A DNA stretch of 64,000 bases from CAZSSH01 sp964609825 (GTDB lineage: Bacteria; Verrucomicrobiota; Lentisphaeria; Victivallales; Victivallaceae): assembly GCA_964609825.1 (NCBI GenBank), contig CAZSSH010000004.1, forward strand, positions 186,001 through 250,000, written 5' to 3'. Shown piece after piece: positions 8,785 through 17,246 of this stretch (its first letter is position 1; every line of letters starts with the position of its first letter). The notes under the pieces are model-generated. The model did no database searches and was not told the DNA's origin. It saw nothing but the letters and a program-made list of their open reading frames with translations. The position numbers and the translations under genes are program-made.

Positions 8785-9470
8785 AGTATTTTGGTCAGTG
8801 CGTTGTAAAGATTTTTGGCGGCCGCGCTTTCGGCTTGTTTGCGATTAGCGGCTTTGCCGATGGCGACGAAATTTTTGAGAAAGACTTCAATTTCGTACAG
8901 CGGCAAATGCTCGGGACCGTAGGAGCGTAAAATCACATATTCGGGCGCAATTCCCCAGCGTTTTTGGCTGTACTCCTGCAGCAACCCTTTGGGGTTGAGA
9001 TCAGTCAGCAGCTTTTTGGGGTCGTCAAACTCGCGAGTGATGAGGTCGAGGACAAATTTTTTGACCGCTTCAAAGCCGCGCTCCAAATAAATGGCGCCGA
9101 TGACCGCCTCGAGCATATCCGACAACGTCGAGTTGCGCTCCTTGCCGTGGGCCTCGGTTTCGCCTTTGCCCATCCGGAGAAATTCTCCCAACTGAATGCT
9201 TTTGGCCACTTTGGCCAAGGCTTCTTCGCTCACCATGGCCGAGCGCATTTTGGTCATTTCTCCCTCGGGGGCATCGGGGTAGAGGTTAAAAATATACTCG
9301 GTTAAAATAATTTCCAACACCGCGTCGCCGAGAAACTCGAGGCGCTGGTTGTCATACTTGAGATTGTTTTCGACCGCATAGGAGCGGTGGGTGATCGCCT
9401 CTAATAATCGGGGGGAGTCGGCATCCTCCAAATGCAAGAGCCGCTTGAGTTGATTAATGTCTTGACTCAT
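8781..9470 (-). CDS. rnc: Ribonuclease III
   Basis: This double-strand-specific endoribonuclease processes rRNA and structured mRNA. From the ATG at 9470 it is 229 residues, the usual length. The signature NQRLEFLGDAVLE (residues 41-53) holds metal ligands Glu45 and Asp49, SDMLEAVIGAIYLE holds the second acidic pair, and the C-terminal 70 residues form the dsRNA-binding domain (NPKGLLQEYSQK to KQAESAAAKNLYNAL). A longer frame exists upstream, but its extra 30 residues do not resemble the family and run through the lipoate ligase gene. The start lies inside the 3' end of that gene with AAGGA upstream. Confidence 0.95.
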   Translation of the reverse strand: MSQDINQLKRLLHLEDADSPRLLEAITHRSYAVENNLKYDNQRLEFLGDAVLEIILTEYIFNLYPDAPEGEMTKMRSAMVSEEALAKVAKSIQLGEFLRMGKGETEAHGKERNSTLSDMLEAVIGAIYLERGFEAVKKFVLDLITREFDDPKKLLTDLNPKGLLQEYSQKRWGIAPEYVILRSYGPEHLPLYEIEVFLKNFVAIGKAANRKQAESAAAKNLYNALTKIL

Positions 9471-10152
9471 GGTTCCACGAATCCTTGCTGTATTTGTTTT
9501 GAGCGAGCATTTGCGCCTCGTTGATCCACTCATTGGGGATTTGGGCAGCCTTGAAATCAACCTTAAAGTGAATGCACAGCCCGGCCAGCAAGGCGTCGGC
9601 CAGCTTGCCGTGGTCGCCGCCGGAGGCGGTCAAAAGGACGCTTCCCTGATGCAAAATCCCGTTACGGGTGCGCCGCTGGGCGGCCCCGGCGTATTTGCTC
9701 CCGGCGTCGTCAACAATGTCAAATTTGCTCGGTGCCACAAAGCACTGCATGGTGGCCCGGTCGACGTCGGGGGTCTCATCAGCCTTGAGGATGCCCTTGA
9801 CGCCCAAAACCTCCAGCATCGGGAGCATCGCCTCGTGAAAGACTTTGTAGCTCTCCAGTCGGTCGAGTTTGGCGATATCGTGACCGGCGGGGATGACGGC
9901 GGTGTAGGTTAAATCAATGTCGTGAAAGACGTTGCCGCCGCCGGTCGGACGGCGGACGACGGTATACTTGTTTTGGTACTCGGCAGGAAAATGCTGCGAG
10001 CTTCCGATCGACAGACTTGGCCGGTCCCAGGTGTAAATGCGGATCAACGGGCGGCCCAGTGAGCCGATGTTGGTCAACAGCACCTCGTCCATCGCCATGT
10101 TGAAAAAAGGATCGTGGACGGTGTCAAACCACAGTAAAAAATGTTCTCTCAT
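9454..10152 (-). CDS. lplA: Lipoate-protein ligase family protein
   Basis: This 232-residue member of the BPL/LplA/LipB fold transfers lipoate (or octanoate) to lipoyl domains of 2-oxoacid dehydrogenases or GcvH. Visible motifs are RRPTGGGNVFHD (residues 67-78), the nucleotide and acyl binding loop, and GSKYAGAAQRR (151-161) with the conserved Lys153, followed by ILHQGS. It lacks the C-terminal accessory domain of E. coli LplA, as many bacterial and archaeal forms do, so it might instead be an octanoyltransferase-like LipM/LipL. It overlaps the WaaP-like gene by 4 bases and rnc by 17. Confidence 0.85.
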   Translation of the reverse strand: MREHFLLWFDTVHDPFFNMAMDEVLLTNIGSLGRPLIRIYTWDRPSLSIGSSQHFPAEYQNKYTVVRRPTGGGNVFHDIDLTYTAVIPAGHDIAKLDRLESYKVFHEAMLPMLEVLGVKGILKADETPDVDRATMQCFVAPSKFDIVDDAGSKYAGAAQRRTRNGILHQGSVLLTASGGDHGKLADALLAGLCIHFKVDFKAAQIPNEWINEAQMLAQNKYSKDSWNHESRH

Positions 10153-10841
10153 TTGCGTACCCTCTGTGCGAGATATTTGACCCGGCGCAATAACCGGTGG
10201 TCATAAAGATCAAGATCGGTCTCCGCTTGGTAAGCGTCGGCAAATTGCCGGGAAATTTCCTGCGTTTCGCCGCACTTGGCGGACTTGACAAAGGAGGAAA
10301 TCAGCCGGGCAAGCTCCCGCCGCCGCGACGACGCCGGCACTTGGCCGTAATCCCGGGCGTTATCCAAATCAATCACTCCAAAGGCCGGATTGCCCTCGGC
10401 ATCGGTTGAACGGTAAATGTTACGCATATTCATGTCGCCGTGGACAATCCCGGCGCGGTGAATTGCCGCCAAAAGACGGCTGAGTGCCGCGATGTTTCGG
10501 GTGCGGTCGGTATGATAAAATGACTCGGGTTCGCGCGTCAATACGGTTTCCTCCGATCGCAAAGCACGGGTGAGCAAAACTTCGTACAATGGAAAGAACC
10601 CGAATTTTTTGACTGCCACTGCCGCCAGCACCTCGGGCGTCAGGATGCCGTTTTGGCGCAACACTGCCGCCGCGTGCTCAACGCGGCGGGTGCGCGGGGT
10701 GATAAAAATATGACGGAGCGAGTGAAAAAATCCGCGGTAACGGTAGAGTTTGTAAAACACATCGTCGACGATTACCGCGGTGATTTTTTGGCTCGATTTG
10801 CAAACAATCGCATTGCTGTTATTGAATGCTTCTTCGTACAT
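10149..10841 (-). CDS. WaaP/KdkA-like lipopolysaccharide kinase
   Basis: This small protein-kinase-like enzyme of about 230 residues resembles the lipopolysaccharide kinase (Kdo/heptose kinase) family. The key elements are VHGDMNMRNI, the HxD catalytic loop with its downstream Asn, and FGVIDLDNAR, the DFG-equivalent metal-binding Asp. It also has the typical YRYRGFFHSLRHIF N-terminal basic stretch. Such enzymes phosphorylate Kdo or heptose of the lipid A-core at the cytoplasmic face. I chose the ATG at 10841; a TTG at 10859 inside leuB is the alternative. It sits within an otherwise metabolic operon. Confidence 0.75.
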   Translation of the reverse strand: MYEEAFNNSNAIVCKSSQKITAVIVDDVFYKLYRYRGFFHSLRHIFITPRTRRVEHAAAVLRQNGILTPEVLAAVAVKKFGFFPLYEVLLTRALRSEETVLTREPESFYHTDRTRNIAALSRLLAAIHRAGIVHGDMNMRNIYRSTDAEGNPAFGVIDLDNARDYGQVPASSRRRELARLISSFVKSAKCGETQEISRQFADAYQAETDLDLYDHRLLRRVKYLAQRVRK

Positions 10842-10845
10842 CTTA

Positions 10846-11952
10846 TTAAAGGTTGTCAATCACCAGTTGGCCGACTTCGGTGGTAGAGTACCCCATTTTG
10901 CCGGCAGCCATGGATTTGAGCTTGTTGCCGGTGACAAAGGCAATCGATTTTTCGATGGCCGCGCCGGCTTTTTTCTCGCCGAGGAAGTCCATCATCATCC
11001 CGGCGGCGCCAATGGCGGCCAACGGGTTGATGATATTGAGCCCGGTGTATTTGGGGGCGGAGCCGCCGATGGGCTCAAACATGCTGACCCCGTTGGGGTT
11101 GATGTTGCCGCCCGCGGCGACGCCCATGCCGCCCTGGGTCATGGCGGCGAGGTCGGTGATGATGTCGCCAAACATGTTGGCGGTGACGATGACGTCAAAC
11201 CACTCGGGGTTTTTAACCATCCACATGCAGGTGGCGTCGACGTGGCAGTAGTCGGTCTTGACGCTCGGGAAATCCTTGGCCACTTCGTAGAAGACGCGCT
11301 CCCACAAGCCGAAAACGTAGGTCAAAACGTTGGTCTTGCCGCACAAGGTGACTTGTGCGATTTTGCCCGCCGCGAGGTCCTCGGGCTTGAGCCCGCGCCA
11401 CGGATTGTCCTTGCTGTGGCGGCGCAATGCTTCCTCAAAGCTGAAACGGATGCAGCGCTCGACCTGAGCATAGGTGTAGATCATTTCCTGAATCGCGACT
11501 TCCTGCTTGGTGCCGGGTTGCGAAACGCCGCCGATGCCGCAATAGACGTCGCCGGTGTTTTCGCGGACGACCACATAGTCGATGTCCTCGGGCTTTTTGT
11601 TGGCAAGCGGGGTCTCGACGCCGGGATAGAGTTTGACCGGGCGCAAGTTGATGTATTGATCGAGATCAAAACGCAGCTTGAGCAAGATTCCCTTTTCGAG
11701 GATGCCCGGCTTCACCTTCGGGTGGCCGATGGCGCCCAAGAGTACCGCGTCGTGCTGCTTGAGTTGCTCGACGGCATCGTCGGGCAGCGTATTGCCGGTT
11801 TTGAGGTAGCGCTCGCCGCCCCAGTCATAATATTTTTTCTCAACTTGGAAGTTGAATTTTTTGGCGGCGGCATCCAACACCTTGACGGCTTCGGCGACGA
11901 CTTCCGGACCGGTGCCGTCTCCGGGGAGCACGGCGATTTTATACGTTTTCAT
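10846..11952 (-). CDS. leuB: 3-isopropylmalate dehydrogenase family protein
   Basis: This 368-residue NAD-dependent beta-decarboxylating dehydrogenase belongs to the isocitrate/isopropylmalate family and probably acts in leucine synthesis. It starts with the PGDGTGPEV nucleotide-site motif (residues 10-18), has the substrate arginines in LRPVKLYPGVETPL, the catalytic Tyr/Lys region and the signature NMFGDIITDLAA near residue 245, then PNGVSMFEPIGGSAP. Isocitrate, tartrate or homoisocitrate dehydrogenase are possible alternatives. The leuA/C/D genes are not nearby; the neighbour upstream is argG, 27 bases away. Confidence 0.85.
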   Translation of the reverse strand: MKTYKIAVLPGDGTGPEVVAEAVKVLDAAAKKFNFQVEKKYYDWGGERYLKTGNTLPDDAVEQLKQHDAVLLGAIGHPKVKPGILEKGILLKLRFDLDQYINLRPVKLYPGVETPLANKKPEDIDYVVVRENTGDVYCGIGGVSQPGTKQEVAIQEMIYTYAQVERCIRFSFEEALRRHSKDNPWRGLKPEDLAAGKIAQVTLCGKTNVLTYVFGLWERVFYEVAKDFPSVKTDYCHVDATCMWMVKNPEWFDVIVTANMFGDIITDLAAMTQGGMGVAAGGNINPNGVSMFEPIGGSAPKYTGLNIINPLAAIGAAGMMMDFLGEKKAGAAIEKSIAFVTGNKLKSMAAGKMGYSTTEVGQLVIDNL

Positions 11953-11979
11953 CTGCTTTTTATCTCCTGTTGAAAAAAA

Positions 11980-13176
11980 TTAATAACGTTTTTGTTTGCT
12001 TCTGGCCAAGACCCGCAGACGCAGGGCGTTGAGGCGGATAAAGCCCTCGGCGTCTTTGTGGTTGTAAGCTTTGTTGTCCTCAAAGCTGGCGACGGCATCG
12101 TCGTACAAGCTGTACTCCGAGCGGCGGCCGGTGACGTGGCAGGCGCCCTTAAAGAGGCGCACGCGCACTTCGCCGGTGACAAAGCGTTGGCTCTCGGTGA
12201 TCGCCACTTGCAGCATTTCGCGCTCGGGGGCGTACCAGAAGCCGTTGTAAATCATATCCGCATAGCGGGGGACAAAGCTGTCGCGCAAGTGCATGACTTC
12301 GCGGTCCATGGTGATGCTTTCCAACGCGCGGTGGGCCAAGTGCAAAATGGTGCCGCCGGGGGTCTCGTAGACGCCGCGGGACTTCATCCCCACAAAGCGG
12401 TTTTCGACAATGTCGACGCGGCCGACGGAGTGGTTTTTGCCAATGGCGTTGAGTTTGCGCATCAGATTGGCGGGGCTTAATTCGACGCCGTTGACTTTTT
12501 TGGGTACGCCTTTTTCGAAGCTGATGATGACGTCCTCGGGCTCGTTGGCGGCCTCGCTCAACGGCTTGGTCATGACGGCGATGTCATCCGGGAACCCCTG
12601 CCACGGGTCCTCGAGAATCCCGCCTTCAAAGCTGATGTGCAATAAATTGCGGTCCATGCTGTACGGCTTGGCTGCGGTGGAGGTGACGGGAATATCGTTC
12701 TTTTTGGCGTACTCAATTAAATCCATGCGCCCGGCGAAATCCCACTCGCGCCACGGCGCGATGACTTTGATGTTGGGCTCCATCGCATAGGCGGTGAGCT
12801 CAAAGCGGACTTGGTCGTTGCCCTTGCCGGTGGCACCGTGACAGATGGCGTCGGCTTTTTCGGCGCGGGCGATCTCGATCAAGCGTTTGCCGATGAGCGG
12901 GCGGGCGATCGAGGTCCCCAACAAATAGGTGCCCTCGTAAATGGCGTTGGCTTGCATCATCGGAAAAATGAAGTCGCGGGCGAACTCCTCGGTCAAATCC
13001 TCGACGTAGCACTTGCTGGCACCGGTGCGGATGGCCTTGGCCTCGACGCCGTTGAGCTCCTCTTCCTGACCGACGTCGGCGCAAAAACCGACGATTTCAG
13101 CGTTGTATTTCTCCTTGACCCACTTGACGATGACCGACGTGTCAAGACCGCCGGAATAGGCTACGACAACTTTCAT
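11980..13176 (-). CDS. argG: Argininosuccinate synthase
   Basis: This 398-residue cytoplasmic enzyme condenses citrulline and aspartate with ATP in arginine synthesis. The N-terminal AYSGGLDTSV P-loop (residues 6-15) binds ATP, GATGKGNDQVRFEL is the second family signature, and MDRNLLHISFEGGILEDPW follows. The length is typical. The ATG overlaps the stop of the upstream channel gene (ATGA), so translation is coupled. The partner argH is not in the window. Confidence 0.97.
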   Translation of the reverse strand: MKVVVAYSGGLDTSVIVKWVKEKYNAEIVGFCADVGQEEELNGVEAKAIRTGASKCYVEDLTEEFARDFIFPMMQANAIYEGTYLLGTSIARPLIGKRLIEIARAEKADAICHGATGKGNDQVRFELTAYAMEPNIKVIAPWREWDFAGRMDLIEYAKKNDIPVTSTAAKPYSMDRNLLHISFEGGILEDPWQGFPDDIAVMTKPLSEAANEPEDVIISFEKGVPKKVNGVELSPANLMRKLNAIGKNHSVGRVDIVENRFVGMKSRGVYETPGGTILHLAHRALESITMDREVMHLRDSFVPRYADMIYNGFWYAPEREMLQVAITESQRFVTGEVRVRLFKGACHVTGRRSEYSLYDDAVASFEDNKAYNHKDAEGFIRLNALRLRVLARSKQKRY

Positions 13177-14348
13177 TTTTTATCATTCTCCTGATTGATT
13201 AGGTAATTGGTTTGAGTCGGGAAGGCAAACTCGATGTTTTCGGCGTTGAACTTCTCCAGAATCGCGAGGTTAAACGTCTGTTTGGCCTCTTGCATCGCCC
13301 AAAAGTCGGAGGACTGAAACCAGACCGTGACCGAGAGATTGAGCGAGCTGTCCTTGAAATCGGTGAAAAAAACCTTGGGCGGTTGTTTCGCCATGTCAAA
13401 CAACGGGTGATTGTCCAAAATTTCGTGCAAAATATCGAGCGCGCGTTGAATCTTTTGGGGCGAAGTCGAGTACACGAGCCCGAGGTTAAACGAGTATTTG
13501 ACATTGGGCCGCAGGGCGATATTTTCGATCGTGCTGTCGGCGACCGAGCGGTTGGGGATATGCCAGACCGTCCCGTCGGGCGAACGCAAGCGGGTGCTGC
13601 GGAAACCGACCGACTCGACCGCGCCTGCGGCGTCGCCGATTTTGACCTGCTGGCCGATTTTAAAGGTTTTGTCGGAGATGATGGTAATCGCGCCAAAGAT
13701 GTTGGCAATGGTGTTTTGCGCGGCAAAAGCGACCGCCAAGCCGGCCACCCCGGCGCCGGTAATCAGCGCCGTGACGTTGAGGTTAAACAAATTTTGGGCG
13801 ATGAAGATCACCGCCACGATCCAGATGGCGATCTTGACCGTCTTACGCACCAGGTCGATGACGAGCTCATTGAGCTTGATGTCGCTGGGGAGCGCGCTTT
13901 TTTTGAAATGGTCGTCGAGCACCGAAATTACGCGGAAAATTTCCCACAAAATCGAGGTGATCGTCCCCGCGTAAAGGAGCTTGGGGAAAAAGGCCTTGAG
14001 GGCGTGCGGGAGCTCGATAAACCCGACGCTCATGCAAAGACCGAAAATAAAGATGAACAATCCGGCCGGGGCATAGGTTTTGGTGATAATTTTGTCGTCA
14101 AGATCAGTCTTGGTGTACTTGGCTAGGCGGCTGAGCACGACTTTGCCGACGACATAGCGGGCAAACAAAAACACCGCCAAGGTGACGATCATCCCGACGG
14201 CGAACATCAAAAGGCCGTAACGCTGATCGATGAAGTAATTGCAAAGCTCACGGGTGTTTTGGACAATGTAGGCGATAAAGTTGCCGATGCTGTCCACTTG
14301 ATCCAATGATTTGATCTCGGCATTGGAAAAAATATGAAAAAACCCCAT
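13173..14348 (-). CDS. MscS-family mechanosensitive ion channel
   Basis: This 391-residue inner-membrane protein has about five hydrophobic segments in the first 200 residues. The pore-lining TM3 is Gly/Ala-rich (ALITGAGVAGLAVAFAAQNTIANIFGAITI), the hallmark of MscS. The beta domain (VKIGDAAGAVESVGFRSTRLRSPDGTVWHIPN) and the C-terminal alpha-beta domain follow. Such channels open on membrane tension and release solutes during osmotic downshock. It heads the six-gene operon running down to rnc and overlaps argG by 3 bases. AGAGAGG lies upstream of the ATG. Confidence 0.9.
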   Translation of the reverse strand: MGFFHIFSNAEIKSLDQVDSIGNFIAYIVQNTRELCNYFIDQRYGLLMFAVGMIVTLAVFLFARYVVGKVVLSRLAKYTKTDLDDKIITKTYAPAGLFIFIFGLCMSVGFIELPHALKAFFPKLLYAGTITSILWEIFRVISVLDDHFKKSALPSDIKLNELVIDLVRKTVKIAIWIVAVIFIAQNLFNLNVTALITGAGVAGLAVAFAAQNTIANIFGAITIISDKTFKIGQQVKIGDAAGAVESVGFRSTRLRSPDGTVWHIPNRSVADSTIENIALRPNVKYSFNLGLVYSTSPQKIQRALDILHEILDNHPLFDMAKQPPKVFFTDFKDSSLNLSVTVWFQSSDFWAMQEAKQTFNLAILEKFNAENIEFAFPTQTNYLINQENDKK

Positions 14349-14393
14349 CTTTTAAAAACCTCTCTTTAAAAAAGCGAAAACCGCGTTATATTA

Positions 14394-14403
14394 ATAACGT
14401 TAT
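14394..14403. promoter_or_regulatory. Palindrome ATAACGTTAT between divergent genes
   Basis: A perfect 10-bp palindrome lies in the AT-rich gap between the MscS gene (-) and the uracil-DNA glycosylase gene (+). CGTTATAT is also repeated at 14384 and 14398. It could be an operator for either direction, or just part of an AT-rich promoter region. Confidence 0.25.
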
Positions 14404-14448
14404 ATAATGTAGCTCAATTTTGATTTTTAACAAGCCTAGATTGCAAAT

Positions 14449-15222
14449 ATGCCCGCAGATTTTTTTGAAACATTGGTAAATTGCCTGAAAAACCGCCGTC
14501 ACAAAAACGCGCGGGTCGTCCTGTCGGCCGAAGTTTACCAAACTTGGATGGCTGCCGCCGCCGTCGCCGCCCCGGCAGAGGCTCCGGCCAGGGCTCAGGT
14601 GGTTTCGCCGCCAACTCCGGCAACTCTCCCGGCGGCAAGCGCTTGTGCCCCGGCAAACGCATCTCCGGCACTCGCTTTGGGCGAGGCGGTGCTCAATTGT
14701 CAGCGCTGCGCCTTGAGTGAGAGCTGCACTTCGCCGCTGCCCGGCGAGGGGAGTTTGACCGCCAAATTGATGATTGTCGGCGAGTGGCCGGGCGTCGAGG
14801 ACGATCAGAGTCGTAAATTGTTGTCGGGGCCCGACGGCGAGCTGCTGGCCAAAATGATCAAGGCGATGCAGATGGCGCCGGACGAAGTGTATGTGACCAA
14901 CGTTATGAAATGCCGCCCGGTCAGGGTCGGGAGCGGCAACGAGCAAAACATTCGCCTCTGTATGGACTTTTTGACCAAAGAAATCGAGCTCATTCGCCCC
15001 GAGGTGATTGTGCTTTTGGGGGCGACCGCTTTAAAAATGCTGTTGGGCAAAAAGAACAACCTTGCCGCTCTGCGCGGCGTCTGGCAGAGTTTCGCCGGGA
15101 TTCCGGTGATGCCGACCTTTCACCCCTCCTACCTTAACCGCAACCCCGTCGCCAAACGCGACGCGTGGAGTGATCTCAAGCTGGTGATGAAAGTGTTGGG
15201 CAAGAGTGAGGCGGCCAATTGA
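14449..15222 (+). CDS. Family 4 uracil-DNA glycosylase (4Fe-4S)
   Basis: This 257-residue protein removes uracil from DNA. Four cysteines placed for the 4Fe-4S cluster (Cys84 and Cys87 in NCQRC, Cys155 in MKCRP, Cys171) identify family 4 (UDGa/TTUDGA type). GEWPGVEDDQ (111-120) is the water-activating motif 1 and TFHPSYLNR (His225) is motif 3. The first 80 residues form an Ala/Pro-rich extension typical of many bacterial members that resemble a phage DNA polymerase N-terminal region. Its TGA overlaps the TTG start of the next gene. Confidence 0.9.
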   Translation: MPADFFETLVNCLKNRRHKNARVVLSAEVYQTWMAAAAVAAPAEAPARAQVVSPPTPATLPAASACAPANASPALALGEAVLNCQRCALSESCTSPLPGEGSLTAKLMIVGEWPGVEDDQSRKLLSGPDGELLAKMIKAMQMAPDEVYVTNVMKCRPVRVGSGNEQNIRLCMDFLTKEIELIRPEVIVLLGATALKMLLGKKNNLAALRGVWQSFAGIPVMPTFHPSYLNRNPVAKRDAWSDLKLVMKVLGKSEAAN

Positions 15223-16481
15223 CCCGCGTCGAGGTGATTTTGCAGGCCCCGGCGGGCGATTGGAGCTCATTGATCGCCGCCGTTAAGAGCGGGGCCGACG
15301 CGGTTTACTTCGGTGTTGGCAATCTTAATATGCGCGCCGGAGCGACGGCCAATTTTACACTCAAAGACTTGCCCAAAATCGTCCGTCACTGCCGTCCCCG
15401 CCGCTGCCGGACGTTTCTCACGCTCAACACCGTTATCTATGATGGCGAAATGACCCAAATGCGGGAATTGTGCGACGCCGCCAAGGCCGCCAAGGTGGAC
15501 GCGGTCATCGCCTCCGATTGGGCGGTGATTGGCTATGCCCGGAGCATCGGCTTGGAAGTCCACGCGAGCGTCCAGTGCAACGTGAGCAATTTTACGGCGG
15601 TGAAATTTTATGCCGCCTACGTTGACGCCGTGGTTTTGGCGCGCGAGCTCCCGCTCGCGGAAATCGCCGCCATTTGTCGCCAAATCCGCGAGGAGAATCT
15701 TTGCGGGCCCGGCGGAAGATTGATCAAGGTTGAGGTTTTTGTCCACGGTGCCTTGTGCATTGCCCAGAGCGGGCGGTGCCACATGAGTTTGGCCAGTACC
15801 AACCGATCGGCCAACCGCGGCGAGTGTCAGCAAAACTGCCGCCGGTCTTACCGGGTCATCGACCGCAATACCGGCAAGGAAATGGAGCTCGAAAACGAGT
15901 TCGTGATGTCGCCGCGCGATTTGTGCATGATTGAGTTTTTGGACGAGTTGCTCGATGCCGGAGTATCAATCCTCAAAATCGAGGGGCGCGGGCGTCAGCC
16001 TGAGTATGTGCGCAACACGGTGCGCTCCTACAATCTGGCGCTGGACGACTATTTCGCCGGGATTTTCAGCGCCGAAAGGGCGCGCGCTTACAAGGAGAAA
16101 CTCGCCGATGTCTTTCACCGCGGCTTTTGGGACGGCGGTTATTACCTCGGGCGTCAGCTCGACATCTGGTCGGGAGCGGCCGGAAGCCAAGCCCGGTTGC
16201 GCCGGGTGCTCTTGGGCAAAGTGGAGAATTATCTCTCCAAGCTGCAAGTCGCCGAGCTTTTGATCTCCGCCCGCAGCCTTGCCAAGGGCGAGCGCGTCTT
16301 GATTACCGGCAATGCGACCGGCGTCTGCGAGTTTACCGTGGAAACGATGCAGCTTGATCACGCCGACATCGATTTTGCTCCTGCCGGGTCCAAAATCGGC
16401 GTCAAAACGCCGCAAAAGGTCCGCCCCGGCGACCAATGCTATGTGATCGTCGAGCGCAAATTGGCCGACCCGATCGATTAA
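15219..16481 (+). CDS. U32 family peptidase (PrtC/YegQ-like)
   Basis: This 420-residue protein has the U32 core. The N-terminal LQAPAGDWSSLIAAVKSGADAVYFG opens the TIM-barrel-like domain, and the cysteine-bearing segment VHGALCIAQSGRCHMS, then RGECQQNCRR, supplies the four Cys that bind a 4Fe-4S cluster in RlhA/UbiU/TrhP-type members. Modern examples act in RNA hydroxylation or ubiquinone synthesis rather than proteolysis, so peptidase activity should not be assumed. It starts at a TTG overlapping the glycosylase stop (TTGA); no ATG fits the family N-terminus better. Confidence 0.85.
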   Translation: MTRVEVILQAPAGDWSSLIAAVKSGADAVYFGVGNLNMRAGATANFTLKDLPKIVRHCRPRRCRTFLTLNTVIYDGEMTQMRELCDAAKAAKVDAVIASDWAVIGYARSIGLEVHASVQCNVSNFTAVKFYAAYVDAVVLARELPLAEIAAICRQIREENLCGPGGRLIKVEVFVHGALCIAQSGRCHMSLASTNRSANRGECQQNCRRSYRVIDRNTGKEMELENEFVMSPRDLCMIEFLDELLDAGVSILKIEGRGRQPEYVRNTVRSYNLALDDYFAGIFSAERARAYKEKLADVFHRGFWDGGYYLGRQLDIWSGAAGSQARLRRVLLGKVENYLSKLQVAELLISARSLAKGERVLITGNATGVCEFTVETMQLDHADIDFAPAGSKIGVKTPQKVRPGDQCYVIVERKLADPID

Positions 16482-16572
16482 TTTTCTCTCCTTTCGTATC
16501 GCCTGAAAACGCGAAAAATCCTTTTTTTTTGCCAAAAAATCAAGAAATTTTCAAAAAAAATGCTTTTTTGAC

Positions 16573-16600
16573 TTGATAATTTTATTTTTTGCATTATATT
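16573..16600 (+). promoter_or_regulatory. Promoter of the TetR-ferredoxin-hcp unit
   Basis: A TTGATA -35 box (16573-16578) and a TATATT -10 box (16595-16600) are separated by 16 bases. The predicted operator begins inside the -10 box. Confidence 0.55.
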
Positions 16601-16616
16601 AGTTAATATTCACTAA
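16599..16616. promoter_or_regulatory. Predicted TetR operator, 18-bp near-perfect palindrome
   Basis: TTAGTTAATATTCACTAA reads the same on both strands except at one symmetric base pair (16 of 18 positions). It overlaps the -10 box and ends 14 bases before the TetR start codon, the usual layout for an autorepressed TetR gene. That the neighbouring TetR binds it is inference. Confidence 0.6.
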
Positions 16617-16630
16617 CATGAGGTGGCGAG

Positions 16631-17224
16631 ATGAATTTAACGAAACGGCAATTGGAGATCATCACGGTTTCTCTGGATATCATCGCCCGCGACGGGATCA
16701 AAAATTTGACGATAAAAAATATCGCCAATGCGATGAAAGTCAGCGAACCGGCGATTTACCGGCACTTTGCGAGCAAGCTGGATATTTTGATGGCGGTTAT
16801 TGACAGTTTTTCGGACGCGTCGCAGCTGGTCCTCGACGGGATCGCGATGGAGCCGGAGAGTGGTTTGGCCGGGATTGAGGCCTTTGTCAAGAGCCGGATA
16901 CAAATGGTGCTCGACAATCCGCCCTTGGCCAAGGTGATGTTTGCCGAGGAAATTTTTATGGATGACCCCGAGTTGTCCGGACGGATGCTAAAAATGATGC
17001 ACTCGCACCGCGATTGTCTGCAACAAATGGTGATATCGGCGCAAGCACAGGGGGATTTGCGCAAGGACATCGCCGGGGACATCATCTTTCGCCTGATCAT
17101 GGGGCCGGTGCGGCTGGTGATCAAGCAGTGGGGAATGAGCGGTTATCACTTTGATTTGCGGCAAACCGGCAACGATTTATGGGACGCCCTCAAAAAGACC
17201 TTGGCGGCCCCCAAACAACAATAA
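16631..17224 (+). CDS. TetR/AcrR family transcriptional regulator
   Basis: This 197-residue regulator has a TetR DNA-binding domain at residues 1-55 (IARDGIKNLTIKNIANAMKVSEPAIYRHFASKLDIL, with the recognition helix in SEPAIYRHF). The all-helical ligand and dimer domain follows. GAGGTGG precedes the ATG. The gene heads a unit with an iron-sulfur protein and the hybrid cluster protein, so it probably controls them and itself through the palindrome at 16599-16616. The ligand is unknown; nitrosative or redox stress is suggested by hcp. Confidence 0.9.
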   Translation: MNLTKRQLEIITVSLDIIARDGIKNLTIKNIANAMKVSEPAIYRHFASKLDILMAVIDSFSDASQLVLDGIAMEPESGLAGIEAFVKSRIQMVLDNPPLAKVMFAEEIFMDDPELSGRMLKMMHSHRDCLQQMVISAQAQGDLRKDIAGDIIFRLIMGPVRLVIKQWGMSGYHFDLRQTGNDLWDALKKTLAAPKQQ

Positions 17225-17246
17225 CAAACCTGACGGAGGTGACGAT

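Noticed and set aside
9471..9560. A 30-residue N-terminal extension of ribonuclease III
   Set aside because: The extra residues lie inside the lipoate ligase coding sequence and do not resemble the family; the ATG at 9470 gives the normal length.
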